From positions 248,001 through 312,000 of the forward strand of contig NZ_JACHBL010000001.1 in NCBI RefSeq assembly GCF_014200305.1: a stretch of 64,000 nt of DNA, written 5' to 3'. Below, in pieces: positions 1 through 8,202 of this stretch. The notes beneath the pieces were generated by a model. That model had not been told where the DNA came from, ran no database searches, and saw only the letters and a list, made by a program, of their open reading frames with translations. Within the stretch, counting starts at the first letter, position 1, and each line of letters starts with the position of its first letter. The position numbers and the translations under genes were made by a program. The DNA comes from Neomicrococcus lactis. GTDB taxonomy: Bacteria; Actinomycetota; Actinomycetes; Actinomycetales; Micrococcaceae.

Positions 1-1
1 A

Positions 2-274
2 TTGTCCGGTTTCGATGTGGTGCGGACAGATGCGGCGCCGGGTGCGCGGCCAGGTTTGGACCGGCCGGCTGCGGCTGCGTTCGTGGCGGCGGTAGGGTCC
101 GAGCCAAAGCCGAAGTACGGCTGGACGGACGTGGCACGCTTTTCCGAGCTGGGAATCCCGGCCGTGAACTTTGGGCCGGGCGATTCTTTGCTGGCTCACA
201 CTGACGATGAAAACGTCAAAGCCGCGGACATTCGGAAATGTCTCGCGGCTTTGACTCGTTGGTTGTCTAGCTAG
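2..274 (+). CDS. dapE: Succinyl-diaminopimelate desuccinylase, C-terminal part
   Basis: This is the C-terminal 90 residues of an M20-family amidohydrolase; the gene starts before the window. DapE removes succinate from N-succinyl-LL-diaminopimelate in lysine and peptidoglycan precursor synthesis. The visible part carries the family's closing segment: KYGWTDVARF, GIPAVNFGPGD, then LLAHTDDENV. In M20 enzymes the late His of the AHTDDE-type segment is a metal ligand. The gene ends four bases before the convergent glutamate permease gene, with no room for a separate terminator. The call rests only on this end of the protein, so another M20 peptidase is possible but less likely. Confidence 0.85.
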   Translation: MSGFDVVRTDAAPGARPGLDRPAAAAFVAAVGSEPKPKYGWTDVARFSELGIPAVNFGPGDSLLAHTDDENVKAADIRKCLAALTRWLSS

Positions 275-278
275 GTTC

Positions 279-1130
279 TTACGCCTCGGCGTTGATGGCG
301 GCCTTCGGGTTTCGTACCCGTTGGCCGCGCGAGGACAGGCTCTTGGAGACCCACTCAGCAAGCTTCGTAATGGAGAAGTTGAGGAGAATGAAGATCAGAG
401 CCACAATCACGAGCGCCTGAAGAATGTTGCCATTCGGGGAAGCGTACGTGCGGCCGAAGAACAGCAACTCGTTGAAGCTGATCATGTAGCCGAGTGCGGA
501 GTCCTTCAAGATCACCACGAACTGGCCAATCAAGGCTGGCAACATGGCGATGAGCGCTTGAGGGATTTCCACGAGGCGCAGCGACTGTCCGTTGGTCATA
601 CCGATGGCCGTTGCAGCTTCGCGCTGACCCTTAGGAAGACCGTAGACGCCCGAACGCACCAGCTCAGCCACCACAGCACCGTTGTAGAGCACCAAGGCGG
701 CGACTACAGCGATCAGGGTGGAGTTCTGGGTGATGCCCAGAACTCGAGCAATGAAGATGTTGAAGAAGACGATCATCAACAGCACTGGAACGGCGCGGAA
801 GAACTCAACGACGATCGAGGACAGCCAACGGACCACCTTGTTCTCTGACAGTCGGCCCACACCAAAGACGAGGCCGAAGATCAGCGAGCCGACAATGCCG
901 AGGAACGCTGCCAAGAGCGTGTTCCGCAGACCTGGCAACAAGTAATCCATCCAGGTGCGTGCCTGTAAGAAGTCGTCCCACTGGCTCCAGGACATCTGTC
1001 CCTTAGCCGCCAGACCAATGACAATCCAGGCTATGAAGCCAGCGACAATCAAGAAGCCGATCACGTTGATCAGCACAATGTTGCGCTGACCCTTCGGGCC
1101 GGGGGTGTCGAATAGAACTGATGCGCTCAT
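279..1130 (-). CDS. gluD: Glutamate ABC transporter permease GluD
   Basis: This 283-residue integral membrane protein is one of two HisM-type permeases of a polar amino acid importer. A membrane segment lies near residues 20-40. The transmembrane block follows from about residue 65, with the EAA loop around residue 170 (REAATAIGMTNGQSLRLVEIPQA). The C-terminus is a basic tail. Its start overlaps the stop of the upstream permease gene by four bases (ATGA type), so the two are translationally coupled. The set binding protein, ATPase and two permeases matches the gluABCD glutamate uptake operon of corynebacteria. The substrate is inferred from that resemblance; other acidic or amide amino acids are possible. 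Confidence 0.85.
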   Translation of the reverse strand: MSASVLFDTPGPKGQRNIVLINVIGFLIVAGFIAWIVIGLAAKGQMSWSQWDDFLQARTWMDYLLPGLRNTLLAAFLGIVGSLIFGLVFGVGRLSENKVVRWLSSIVVEFFRAVPVLLMIVFFNIFIARVLGITQNSTLIAVVAALVLYNGAVVAELVRSGVYGLPKGQREAATAIGMTNGQSLRLVEIPQALIAMLPALIGQFVVILKDSALGYMISFNELLFFGRTYASPNGNILQALVIVALIFILLNFSITKLAEWVSKSLSSRGQRVRNPKAAINAEA

Positions 1131-1804
1131 CGTGCCACCTTCAACTTCTTAGAGAGCCACGTTGTGAGTAGGCCAATCGGGATCACCAAGATGACGAAGC
1201 CAAGGGCGAAGGTCAAGAAGATGGGGATCACGACGTCGGCGCGGAACTCAATCATGGTCTTCATGACGGACGACGCTTCCGTAGCCACCGAGCCAGCAGC
1301 AGCAACCGTCGAGTTCTTGAGCAAAGCGATCAACGTGTTGCCCAGAGGAACAATTGCGCCGCGGAACGCCTGCGGGAGGATGACAAGCCGTGCCGAAGGC
1401 AAGAAGCTCAGTCCAATTGCACGGGCGGCCTCAGCCTGGCCCAACGGGACGGTGTTCACGCCGGAACGAATTGCCTCACACACGAACGCCGCGTGATAGA
1501 CGGAGAGTCCGACGATCGCCATGCGGAAGAAGTTCTCTTGGAAACTGCCCAGCTGGACACCCAACTGGCCAATCAGCGCGAGCACACCAAACAGGATGAT
1601 GATGGTCAGAGGCGTGTTTCGAATGATGTTGACGTACGCGGCGCCAATCCACTGGAAACTAGGAATAGGGGAAATGCGCATCATCGCAACGATGGTGCCG
1701 ATGATGAGGGAGCCGATAGCGGCCCAGAAGGTCAACTGAATGTTTACCCAGAACGCTGCCGGAATGTTGTATTCCGTGAAGATGGAAAGGTAACTGTCCA
1801 TCAC
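1127..1804 (-). CDS. gluC: Glutamate ABC transporter permease GluC
   Basis: This 225-residue permease is the shorter partner of GluD. It has a membrane segment near residues 20-42, further segments to about residue 215, and the EAA motif around residue 125 (GQAEAARAIGLSFLPSARLVILPQAF), where the ATPase docks. It begins with ATG and is separated from the upstream binding-protein gene by about 130 bases that hold a strong hairpin, so its expression is probably lower than that of the binding protein. The heterodimer with GluD should form the channel for glutamate taken up with GluB and powered by GluA. Confidence 0.86.
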   Translation of the reverse strand: MMDSYLSIFTEYNIPAAFWVNIQLTFWAAIGSLIIGTIVAMMRISPIPSFQWIGAAYVNIIRNTPLTIIILFGVLALIGQLGVQLGSFQENFFRMAIVGLSVYHAAFVCEAIRSGVNTVPLGQAEAARAIGLSFLPSARLVILPQAFRGAIVPLGNTLIALLKNSTVAAAGSVATEASSVMKTMIEFRADVVIPIFLTFALGFVILVIPIGLLTTWLSKKLKVAR

Positions 1805-1826
1805 TCTCCTTGGTGCGTCAGTCGGT

Positions 1827-1875
1827 GAAAATGCTGTGGGGGCAACCGTCGAGTTGGACGGCCACCCCCAACAGC
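1827..1875 (-). terminator. Attenuator-like hairpin between gluB and gluC
   Basis: On the minus strand, GCTGTTGGGGGTGGCCGTC and GACGGTTGCCCCCACAGC form an almost complete stem with small mismatches and a short loop, followed by a T-containing run (ATTTTC). It lies downstream of gluB and upstream of gluC within one apparent operon, so it is better read as a partial terminator or mRNA-stabilising hairpin than as an operon end. Confidence 0.65.
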
Positions 1876-1934
1876 TTGGACTTGGTGTCGGTGACGAATG
1901 GCGAGAACCTTATGAGGACCTCACCACGTCAACG

Positions 1935-2762
1935 TCACTTGGCGCAGGCATCCTGTGCTGGAGGATTGTCCTTGGAAGGGGTGTAGCCCGTTCCGGCAGT
2001 GTTAGCTTCGAGAGCCTTCTTCCATTCACCGGAGTCGATCATCTTCTTGATCGCGGTGTTGATGGCTGCACACTTGTCAGAATCCTTGTTGAGACCAACG
2101 CCGTACTTCTCGGTGGAGAATGGCTGGCCAACAACCTTGAACTTGCCCTTGTAGGCTTCCTGAGCGGCGAGGCCGGCCAAGATGATGTCATCCGTGGTCA
2201 CGGCGTCAATGGAGCCGCCAGCCATGGTGGTGACACACTCGGCGTAGCCCGGAAGTTCCTGAAGGTTTACCTTTGCGGCGTAGTTGTCCTTAACCTTCTG
2301 AGCCGAGGTGGAGCCGGTTACGGAGCAGAGGTTCTTGCCGTTAAGGGCTTCAGGGCCCGAGATGTCAGAGTCTGACTTGACCAACAAGTCCTGGCCAGCT
2401 ACGAAGTACGGTCCGGCGAATGCCACCGATTCCTTGCGCTTGTCAGTGATCGAGTAGGTCGCAAAGATCATGTCCACTTGCTTGTTCTGAAGCATGTTCT
2501 CGCGGTTGGCAGAAGGAGCAGAAACCCACTCGATCTTGTCCTCGGCGTAGCCGAGTTCCTTGGCAACGTAACGAGCTACGTCAACGTCGAAGCCCTTGTA
2601 GTTCTCGCCGTCCTTGAAACCGAGGCCTGGCTGATCAAACTTGATACCAATCTTGATCTTGTCACTCGAGCCATTTGCGCCCGTGCTTCCGCCGCCGCAA
2701 GCGGTGAGGGTGAGTGCGCCAACGGCTGCCATTGCGGCTACTGCTAGTCCAGTGCGTCGCAT
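1935..2762 (-). CDS. gluB: Glutamate-binding lipoprotein GluB
   Basis: The extracytoplasmic solute-binding protein of the importer, 275 residues from the chosen start. I start at the ATG preceded by AAGGAGAACAAC, a clear ribosome site. The longer frame upstream would add 49 serine- and arginine-rich residues that look non-coding. The N-terminus is a lipoprotein signal: two Arg, a hydrophobic stretch, then the lipobox LTAC with Cys22. The mature part is a type 3 periplasmic-binding fold (IKIGIKFDQPGLGFKDG, FDVDVARYVAKELG, DMIFATYSITDKRK, VTGSTSAQKV). It follows gluA by 58 bases and precedes the attenuator-like hairpin, so it is probably the most abundant component. Confidence 0.9.
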   Translation of the reverse strand: MRRTGLAVAAMAAVGALTLTACGGGSTGANGSSDKIKIGIKFDQPGLGFKDGENYKGFDVDVARYVAKELGYAEDKIEWVSAPSANRENMLQNKQVDMIFATYSITDKRKESVAFAGPYFVAGQDLLVKSDSDISGPEALNGKNLCSVTGSTSAQKVKDNYAAKVNLQELPGYAECVTTMAGGSIDAVTTDDIILAGLAAQEAYKGKFKVVGQPFSTEKYGVGLNKDSDKCAAINTAIKKMIDSGEWKKALEANTAGTGYTPSKDNPPAQDACAK

Positions 2763-2820
2763 GTTGTTCTCCTTATGTTGTGCATGAGAGATGGTGCTGA
2801 GTGGGAAATGTAATAGAGGG

Positions 2821-3681
2821 TTAGTGCTTGATGAGCTTGCCGAGGAAATCCTTGGCACGGTCGGACTGTGGATTCGTAAAGAACTGTTCCGGCGTCGCCT
2901 GCTCCACAATCTGTCCGTCAGCCATGAAGATGACTCGGTCAGCTGCTCGGCGAGCGAAGCCCATCTCGTGGGTCACCACGATCATGGTCATGCCCTCTTT
3001 GGCAAGAGCGATCATGGTGTCCAAGACTTCTTGGATCATTTCGGGGTCCAAAGCGGAAGTCGGCTCGTCAAAAAGCATGACCTTTGGACGCATGGCCAAC
3101 GCGCGGGCGATTGCCACACGCTGCTGCTGACCACCGGACAACTGGGCCGGGAGCTTGTCCTTCTGGTTTGCTACGCCAACGCGCTCGAGCAATTGAAGAG
3201 CGAGCTTGTCTGCTTCGCCCTTTTTCATGCCCTTGACCTTGATTGGACCCAAAGTCACATTCTCAAGAATGGATTTGTGGGCGAACAAGTTAAAGGACTG
3301 GAATACCATTCCCACGTCCGCGCGGAGGTTTGCGAGCTGCTTTCCTTCTTCAGGAAGCTTGACTCCGTCGATCAAAATCTCGCCAGAATCAATGGTCTCG
3401 AGGCGGTTGATAGTGCGGCAAAGCGTGGACTTTCCGGAGCCCGAAGGGCCCAAGACCACCACTACTTCACCGCGCTTGACCTCAAGGTTGATGTTTTGGA
3501 GAACGTGCAACGGCCCATAGTGCTTGTTGACGTCTCGCATCTGAACAACAGGTTGGCCAGCAGAGGCTGGAGAGCTTTGTGCCGCATCCGGTACCAGAAC
3601 GTGGTCCGTACCAGCACTTTCGTCGGCGGGGTCGAGTTCTTGGGTCATGGCCAGAACACTACTGCATGTAATGCCCATCAC
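2821..3681 (-). CDS. gluA: Glutamate ABC transporter ATP-binding protein GluA
   Basis: The nucleotide-binding subunit, 286 residues from the earliest start. Motifs in order are Walker [10 protein letters not shown] near residue 79, Q-loop VFQSFNLF, signature LSGGQQQR, Walker [13 protein letters not shown] and switch His in VVTHEM. The first 40 or so residues are not part of the ATPase fold. Two starts are possible: the GTG/ATG pair at 3681/3678, which sits just after a TAAAAT box and would be leaderless, or the ATG at 3648 (MTQELDP). Neither has a good ribosome site. The core begins [12 protein letters not shown] in either case. Confidence 0.88.
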   Translation of the reverse strand: MMGITCSSVLAMTQELDPADESAGTDHVLVPDAAQSSPASAGQPVVQMRDVNKHYGPLHVLQNINLEVKRGEVVVVLGPSGSGKSTLCRTINRLETIDSGEILIDGVKLPEEGKQLANLRADVGMVFQSFNLFAHKSILENVTLGPIKVKGMKKGEADKLALQLLERVGVANQKDKLPAQLSGGQQQRVAIARALAMRPKVMLFDEPTSALDPEMIQEVLDTMIALAKEGMTMIVVTHEMGFARRAADRVIFMADGQIVEQATPEQFFTNPQSDRAKDFLGKLIKH

Positions 3682-3692
3682 GGGGAATTTTA
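3676..3692 (-). promoter_or_regulatory. Possible -10 box placing the gluA start at or near the mRNA 5' end
   Basis: On the minus strand TAAAAT (3692-3687) lies about six bases before the GTG/ATG pair. That spacing would make a leaderless message. I could not find a -35 box at normal spacing (the nearest TTGATT is 20 bases upstream), so this is a weak call. Confidence 0.3.
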
Positions 3693-3833
3693 TGAGAATT
3701 AACCCCCAATTTAATCAAAACGAAATCTTCGGCACGTGAATCACGAATAGCTCAATGGATAGGCAGTTCGTATTAGTGGTCAATCGTGCCGGCGCTCAAG
3801 GGGCGCGCGGTGGTCATCACGTAAAGTGAAACC

Positions 3834-4697
3834 ATGAGCGCTGGAAACTATGATCCGAAGTTTTTTGACAAGATGCCTCACAGTGCGCGCCACAAAGGAT
3901 CGGTCACACTTCGGCGGAATCAAGCGAAAATTCGGCAGGCTGACAACTACTTGTTGGATACCAAGACGCCGCTAGATTTCACCCACACCGACCCATGGCG
4001 CGTCTTGCGCATCCAGAGTGAATTTGTAGAAGGCTTCGGCTCTCTTTCGGAGCTCGGCCCTGCCATCTCCATTTTTGGTTCGGCGAGGACCAAGCGCGGA
4101 TCGAAGTATTACGTGGCAGCCGAGGAAATTGCGCGGCGCCTGGTGGGCGAAGGGCTATCAGTGATTACCGGTGGCGGTCCGGGAATCATGGAGGCCGGCA
4201 ACAAGGGTGCTGTTGAAGCTGAGGGTGTCTCTGTAGGTCTGGGTATTGAACTGCCTTTCGAATCCAGCATGAACGAGTACGTGGATCTGGGTATCAACTT
4301 CCGCTACTTCTTTGCACGCAAGACCATGTTCGTGAAGTACTCGCAAGGCTTTGTGGTGATGCCGGGTGGATACGGCACGCTTGACGAGCTTTTCGAAGCC
4401 GTGACGCTTGTGCAGACCGAAAAGATCACCAACTTCCCCATTGTGCTTTACGGCGTGGAGTACTGGACACCGTTGCTCGAGTGGATTCGCACCAGGGTCC
4501 TGGAAGAAGGGATGATCTCGGAAGCGGACGTCAACCTCTTGCGCGTGACTGACGATCCCGCCGAAGCTGTTGAATGGGTAATTCAGGGCTACAAAGGTCT
4601 TGTTGGTCCAGAAGACGTTAAGCGCCCAAACGGACTCCATCCGGCCAAGCTTTATTCAAGCCGAACTGGCGCTGACGGCGACAAAGAAAAGATCTAA
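3834..4697 (+). CDS. LOG-family protein (TIGR00730-type phosphoribohydrolase)
   Basis: A 287-residue Rossmann-fold protein of the LONELY GUY family, whose studied members cleave the N-glycosidic bond of nucleoside 5'-monophosphates, including cytokinin ribotides. The two signature motifs are present: GGGPGIMEAGNKGA near residue 113 and PGGYGTLDE near residue 177. Before the domain come about 70 residues rich in basic and aromatic residues, which place it with the longer actinobacterial type. It precedes a DivIVA-domain gene by two bases and is probably cotranscribed with it. The same pair sits near dapE in mycobacteria as I remember it. Whether it makes cytokinins or only cleans up nucleotides cannot be told here. 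Confidence 0.85.
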   Translation: MSAGNYDPKFFDKMPHSARHKGSVTLRRNQAKIRQADNYLLDTKTPLDFTHTDPWRVLRIQSEFVEGFGSLSELGPAISIFGSARTKRGSKYYVAAEEIARRLVGEGLSVITGGGPGIMEAGNKGAVEAEGVSVGLGIELPFESSMNEYVDLGINFRYFFARKTMFVKYSQGFVVMPGGYGTLDELFEAVTLVQTEKITNFPIVLYGVEYWTPLLEWIRTRVLEEGMISEADVNLLRVTDDPAEAVEWVIQGYKGLVGPEDVKRPNGLHPAKLYSSRTGADGDKEKI

Positions 4698-4699
4698 CG

Positions 4700-5071
4700 A
4701 TGCAAACAGTTCTCATTGTTCTCGCCGTACTAATCCTCGGTGTGGCCGCATTCTTCGCCGTGTCCTCGACTCGCCGCACGCGTGAGCGCACAGGAGCCAT
4801 TGCTCGAGTCATTGATTCACCAGATGGGCAAACGCTGTTGGTGGGCCTGCATGAGCCCACTCCGATCTTGCCGCCCACGCTGTTGCCGGAGCATCCTCGT
4901 GCCGAGGACTTGAAGAATCTCAAACTGCCAGTAGGCCTTCGTGGTTACCGTGCAGACCATGTCGATACGGTGATTGACACCCTGTCGCAAGAAATTGAGC
5001 GACTTCATAGCCTCCTCGAAGATGCCGACCAGCAGCGTGTGATTAGCGCCACGAGCGATTCACAGGGATAA
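4700..5071 (+). CDS. Membrane-anchored DivIVA-domain protein
   Basis: A 123-residue protein with one N-terminal membrane segment (about residues 3-22) followed by a basic stretch (STRRTRERT). A linker leads to a short DivIVA-type motif (LPVGLRGYRADHVDTVIDTLSQE) near residues 75-98, and the C-terminus looks like a short coiled coil (IERLHSLLEDADQQR). DivIVA proteins recognise curved membrane at poles and septa; here the transmembrane anchor may replace or aid that. It starts two bases after the LOG gene, so translation is likely coupled. The precise role is unknown. It is much shorter than the real Wag31/DivIVA protein and should not be taken for it. Confidence 0.75.
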   Translation: MQTVLIVLAVLILGVAAFFAVSSTRRTRERTGAIARVIDSPDGQTLLVGLHEPTPILPPTLLPEHPRAEDLKNLKLPVGLRGYRADHVDTVIDTLSQEIERLHSLLEDADQQRVISATSDSQG

Positions 5072-5181
5072 TATGAAACGTAACTTGCGGATTTCGGCGT
5101 CTCTTTAGGGCGTAGGTTTCCGGCACTCGTGACAAAAAGTGGGCCCGACGTCATTATCGGCCCAGGAGGCAAGGAGTAGCT

Positions 5182-5349
5182 ATGGCTGCAATGAAACCAC
5201 GCACTGGCGATGGTCCAATGGAAGTCACCAAGGAGGGGCGCAGCCTCATCATGCGTGTGCCGATTGACGGCGGCGGCCGCTTGGTCCTCGAGCTCAACGC
5301 CGAGGAAGCTACCAACCTCAAGGAATGCCTGCTCAACGTTACTGAGTAA
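5182..5349 (+). CDS. DUF3117 small protein
   Basis: A 55-residue protein, the normal length of this actinobacterial family. It begins MAAMKPRTGDGPMEV and contains RVPIDGGGRLVLELNAEEA before ending in ECLLNVTE. The start is decided by a strong purine-rich ribosome site (AGGAGGCAAGGAG) a few bases before the ATG. Its function is unknown, although the family is very widely conserved in actinobacteria and is found near the glycogen and sigma E genes in mycobacteria. It is followed within five bases by a hairpin that also contains one copy of the recurrent GCGGCGTCGTACTT motif, and it appears to be transcribed alone. Confidence 0.85.
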   Translation: MAAMKPRTGDGPMEVTKEGRSLIMRVPIDGGGRLVLELNAEEATNLKECLLNVTE

Positions 5350-5353
5350 CTTC

Positions 5354-5405
5354 AGCGGCGGCGTCGTACTTCAGCAATATCGCTAAAGTACGGCGCTACT
5401 TTCTT
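5354..5405 (+). terminator. Probable terminator after the DUF3117 gene
   Basis: The left arm AGCGGCGGCGTCGTACTT can pair, with a bulge, with AAAGTACGGCGCT, and a T-rich stretch (ACTTTCTTTT) follows. The left arm is also a copy of the recurrent motif. The stem is imperfect and the loop is long. Confidence 0.45.
5358..5371 (+). repeat. Recurrent motif GCGGCGTCGTACTT, copy 1
   Basis: Exact 14-base copy within the left arm of the hairpin after the DUF3117 gene; the extended form AGCGGCGGCGTCGTACTT spans 5354-5371. Confidence 0.7.
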
Positions 5406-5416
5406 TTAAGCCCTGA

Positions 5417-6052
5417 TTAAGCGCGCTTTGCGCCAATGAGTACGCCAGTGCCGGTCGGGACCGTCGACGTCACGAAATCGTCGCGATCACGCACGTAGCG
5501 CGTGGCCTGGCGGGTTGCCGTGGTGGATGTCTGGCGGATCGCTGGCTGTGGGACGCGGTCGTTATCGAGGGCGTCGTTTAAGATGAGTGTTCCGCCGCGG
5601 CGCAAGAGGCGGCACGCGTGCTCAACGTAGGCGAGCGAGTTCGCCTTGTCCGCGTCGATCAGCACCAAGTCATAGGCGTTATCAGTCAAGCGGTTCAAGA
5701 CATCCTGTGCCTTGCCCGTGATGATGCGCGTGCGGTTCGGGCGGAATCCACCGTCCGCGAGCGTTTCGCGAGCCGCGCCGAGGTGCTCAATGTCCACATC
5801 GATCGTGGTGAGGATCGCGTCTTGGGGGAGTCCGCGCAAAAGGGCAAGCGTCGAAATGCCAGCGCCCGTGCCGACTTCCACCGCGTTACGGGCGCCGGAA
5901 ACGGCGGCTACGGACGTAATCAACGCAGCAGTTCCGGGGGACACGGCGGCAACGCCCAACTCGTGAGCGCGCTCGCGAGCCCGAACCAAGACCTCATCCT
6001 CGAGTGGGAGGGCTTCGGTATAGGACCAGCTACTAAATTTTTCGGCGCTCAT
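5417..6052 (-). CDS. SAM-dependent O-methyltransferase
   Basis: A 211-residue class I methyltransferase of the catechol/caffeoyl-CoA O-methyltransferase type (Methyltransf_3). The S-adenosylmethionine pocket is seen as AVEVGTGAGISTLALL near residues 56-71, TTIDVDIEHL with the acidic ribose-binding residue near 87, and YDLVLIDADKANSLAYVEHA near residues 127-146, where the Asp residues normally bind the divalent metal. The substrate cannot be told. It is transcribed toward DUF3117 and away from the sigma E gene. The same neighbourhood (O-methyltransferase beside sigE) is, from memory, found in mycobacteria (Rv1220c-Rv1221). Confidence 0.82.
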   Translation of the reverse strand: MSAEKFSSWSYTEALPLEDEVLVRARERAHELGVAAVSPGTAALITSVAAVSGARNAVEVGTGAGISTLALLRGLPQDAILTTIDVDIEHLGAARETLADGGFRPNRTRIITGKAQDVLNRLTDNAYDLVLIDADKANSLAYVEHACRLLRRGGTLILNDALDNDRVPQPAIRQTSTTATRQATRYVRDRDDFVTSTVPTGTGVLIGAKRA

Positions 6053-6127
6053 GTGGGCAATAGTTCCTTAAACGGCTCATAGGTTAATTGCGAGCTTATC
6101 CAGCTCTCGTACAGAATCCTTACAGAG

Positions 6128-6793
6128 TTGCACGGAATAATTGACTGCGTGAAAGCCCCCGTTGCCACCCAGAACCCTCCCGCCGCAGATGCAGCGGACA
6201 TTCCCAGCTGGGAGGAAATCGTTGCAGAATATTCTGCCCAAGTCTACCGACTTGCGTTCCGATTGACGGGCAACCGCCAAGATGCCGAAGATCTCACTCA
6301 AGAGACCTTCTTCCGAGTCTTCCGCTCGCTCCATGCGTATGAGCCGGGAACGCTTGGTGGATGGTTGCACCGCATCACCACCAATCTTTTCTTGGATCAA
6401 ACCCGCCGCAAGCAGCGCATTCGATTTGATGCCTTCGTTGACGGCAGTGAAGAGCGCGTTCCTGCCACCAATCCAGGCCCAGAGCGTGCTTTCGAAGAGA
6501 TGAACCTCGATCTCGACGTGCAGAAGGCACTCGACGAACTGCCGGCTGAATTTCGTGCGGCAGTAGTGCTGTGCGACCTCGAAGGCCTGCCTTACAACGA
6601 AGTAGCCCGCATCTTGGACGTCAAACTCGGCACGGTGCGCTCGCGCATTCACCGTGGCCGCACCATGCTGCGCGCCAAACTGGCACACCGAGATCCCGCT
6701 TCTGTTCGTGCGACGAATGGCGTCACGAACGCCATTTCAGGATTGGTTCGCCGCACGTCGGCGATCCATTCGCCGGGGGTTACGGAAGTTTGA
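6128..6793 (+). CDS. sigE: ECF sigma factor SigE
   Basis: An extracytoplasmic-function RNA polymerase sigma factor of up to 221 residues. Region 2 is clear ([27 protein letters not shown], residues about 40-66, then [16 protein letters not shown]). Region 4 is the helix-turn-helix [23 protein letters not shown] at about residues 158-180. The earliest start is TTG; GTG at 6149 (MKAPVATQ) is equally acceptable and gives 214 residues. The gene overlaps the anti-sigma gene by four bases. With RseA and TatB downstream this matches the SigE surface-stress module of actinobacteria. I did not find a convincing GGAAC-type autoregulated promoter just upstream. Confidence 0.88.
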   Translation: MHGIIDCVKAPVATQNPPAADAADIPSWEEIVAEYSAQVYRLAFRLTGNRQDAEDLTQETFFRVFRSLHAYEPGTLGGWLHRITTNLFLDQTRRKQRIRFDAFVDGSEERVPATNPGPERAFEEMNLDLDVQKALDELPAEFRAAVVLCDLEGLPYNEVARILDVKLGTVRSRIHRGRTMLRAKLAHRDPASVRATNGVTNAISGLVRRTSAIHSPGVTEV

Positions 6794-7725
6794 CCGTCTT
6801 CGACCGCTACCGGCGGTGGATCGATGATTATGTGGACGGCGAACTAGATGCGGAACGCGCCGGTAATTTCACACGCCATCTTGAGTCCTGCGCCGAGTGC
6901 AAGCGCGAAGTCGCGCAAAAGCGGCAGCTCAAGCAGCTGCTGAAGCGCCAGCACGGTGATGCCTCAGTTCCGCAGTCGCTCCAGTCCAAACTGCTCTCCG
7001 CCAAAGTGGTAGCGCCGGAGTATCACTACGACGTGCCTGAGGAGCCGGCCCGCTCGCGAGCCTTCACCCCCATGATGGCGTGCATGACGGCCCTCGTGCT
7101 GCTCACGGGCGCGCTGTTTGCTGCGTGGAGCGTTGGCGGCAGTGCTGCCAACGCGAAGACAGAATTCCCGCAGCTCGCGAATTCGTGGAGCGAGACTCCG
7201 CAGCCGCTGTCAGCGACGGACGTCGCTGGGCTGCGCCGTGACGGTTGGAACCTCGCGAGCCTCGATTTTCTGGGTCTTCATTTTGATAAGGCTCAGGCCC
7301 GCAAGGCCAACGGCGTTTACGAAGTCACGATGAACTTCGTGAAAGAGGCAAGCGCCACGCGTCCCGCGGTGACGGTGAGCGTGGTGGAGCAACGAAGCCA
7401 CGAGACGTCGTTGGAATCTGCGTCATTGCAAGCAGCGGAGCGGCCGGGTTCCCGCATGGCTAGCGCCGACAAGGACCCCAATCCGCATCGGATTGTCCGC
7501 AACCTTCAGGTATCCGCGGCTCAGTACACCGTGGACATCGAAACCGGGACACAAACAGCTAATAACGCCGTGACGCCTGTCAGCAATGACGTCGCCACAC
7601 TGGCTGGACAAGTGCTCGATCGTTTGAAGACTACGGACCAAGGCCGGCTCCAGTTTGTAGAGCGTCAGACGGATCCGTGGAATCGCTTGGTGGACGGTCT
7701 GGGTCGCCTCGTGGGCGTTTCATAA
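6790..7725 (+). CDS. rseA: Zinc-binding anti-sigma factor RseA
   Basis: A 311-residue membrane anti-sigma factor. The start is a TTG that overlaps the stop of sigE (TTGA), preceded by TACGGAAG; longer upstream translation is only a shadow of sigE. The N-terminal zinc-binding anti-sigma motif H-x3-C-x2-C is His30, Cys34, Cys37 (RHLESCAEC). One membrane segment follows at residues about 95-115, and the rest should be outside the cell, including a TSVVEQR-like beta-rich region. Overlap with sigE fixes their stoichiometry. Surface or redox stress probably releases SigE by zinc loss or proteolysis, as known for the family. Confidence 0.82.
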   Translation: MTVFDRYRRWIDDYVDGELDAERAGNFTRHLESCAECKREVAQKRQLKQLLKRQHGDASVPQSLQSKLLSAKVVAPEYHYDVPEEPARSRAFTPMMACMTALVLLTGALFAAWSVGGSAANAKTEFPQLANSWSETPQPLSATDVAGLRRDGWNLASLDFLGLHFDKAQARKANGVYEVTMNFVKEASATRPAVTVSVVEQRSHETSLESASLQAAERPGSRMASADKDPNPHRIVRNLQVSAAQYTVDIETGTQTANNAVTPVSNDVATLAGQVLDRLKTTDQGRLQFVERQTDPWNRLVDGLGRLVGVS

Positions 7726-7763
7726 GGTCAAAAATTGGGTCTGAGAACTAGTAGGCTTGAGTA

Positions 7764-8168
7764 GTGCTTGGAATTAATGGTGGCGAGTTTGTAGTCCTTG
7801 CCATTCTTGCTGTGCTCATTTTGGGTCCTGAAAAGTTGCCTGAGTATGCGCAGCAGCTTGGCCGTTTGGTGCGCGAATTGCGCCGCATGGCCACGGGCGC
7901 GAAGGAGCAGTTGCGCGAAGAAGTGGGCGATGAGATCGCTGACCTCGATTGGCGGAAGCTCGATCCCCGCCAATATGACCCTCGCAAAATCATCCGCGAT
8001 GCGCTTCTTGATGACTTCGACGACGCCATCAATGCCGCGAAGGAGCCGCTGCCGGATCGCTCGCAGCGCGCTATTTCTGCCGGGGATTCTCCCAAGTACG
8101 ACGCCGCAGCTCCAGTTGCGCAGTTAGCTGCCGGTGAGCGCGCGCCTTACGACTCAGAAGCTACCTAG
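7764..8168 (+). CDS. tatB: Sec-independent protein translocase subunit TatB
   Basis: A 134-residue TatA/B-family protein with a GTG start. It has one short N-terminal membrane helix (GEFVVLAILAVLILGPEKLPEY, residues about 7-28) with the hinge Gly-Pro. An amphipathic helix follows (QQLGRLVRELRRMATGAKEQLREEVG). A polar tail from about residue 55 carries DLDWRKLDPRQYDPRKIIRDALLDD, typical of actinobacterial TatB rather than TatA. It follows rseA by 38 bases; in mycobacteria htrA normally lies between the two as I remember. The twin-arginine system exports folded proteins. One copy of the recurrent motif lies inside this gene, read on the minus strand. Confidence 0.88.
   Translation: MLGINGGEFVVLAILAVLILGPEKLPEYAQQLGRLVRELRRMATGAKEQLREEVGDEIADLDWRKLDPRQYDPRKIIRDALLDDFDDAINAAKEPLPDRSQRAISAGDSPKYDAAAPVAQLAAGERAPYDSEAT
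8094..8107 (-). repeat. Recurrent motif GCGGCGTCGTACTT, copy 2
   Basis: Exact 14-base copy on the minus strand within tatB (codons for KYDAA). This is the only copy of the six in this orientation. Confidence 0.7.
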
Positions 8169-8202
8169 AGGCGACTTAGCAGCTAGCTAACTTCAACGCG
8201 GC

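Noticed and set aside
2763-2909. Longer N-terminus for GluB
   Set aside because: The extension is Ser/Arg rich, precedes a normal signal peptide and lacks a ribosome site; AAGGAG lies before the shorter start.
3745-3790. Stretch AATAGCTCAATGGATAGGCAG resembling a tRNA D arm
   Set aside because: There is no acceptor stem, anticodon arm or T arm around it, so no tRNA fold can be drawn.
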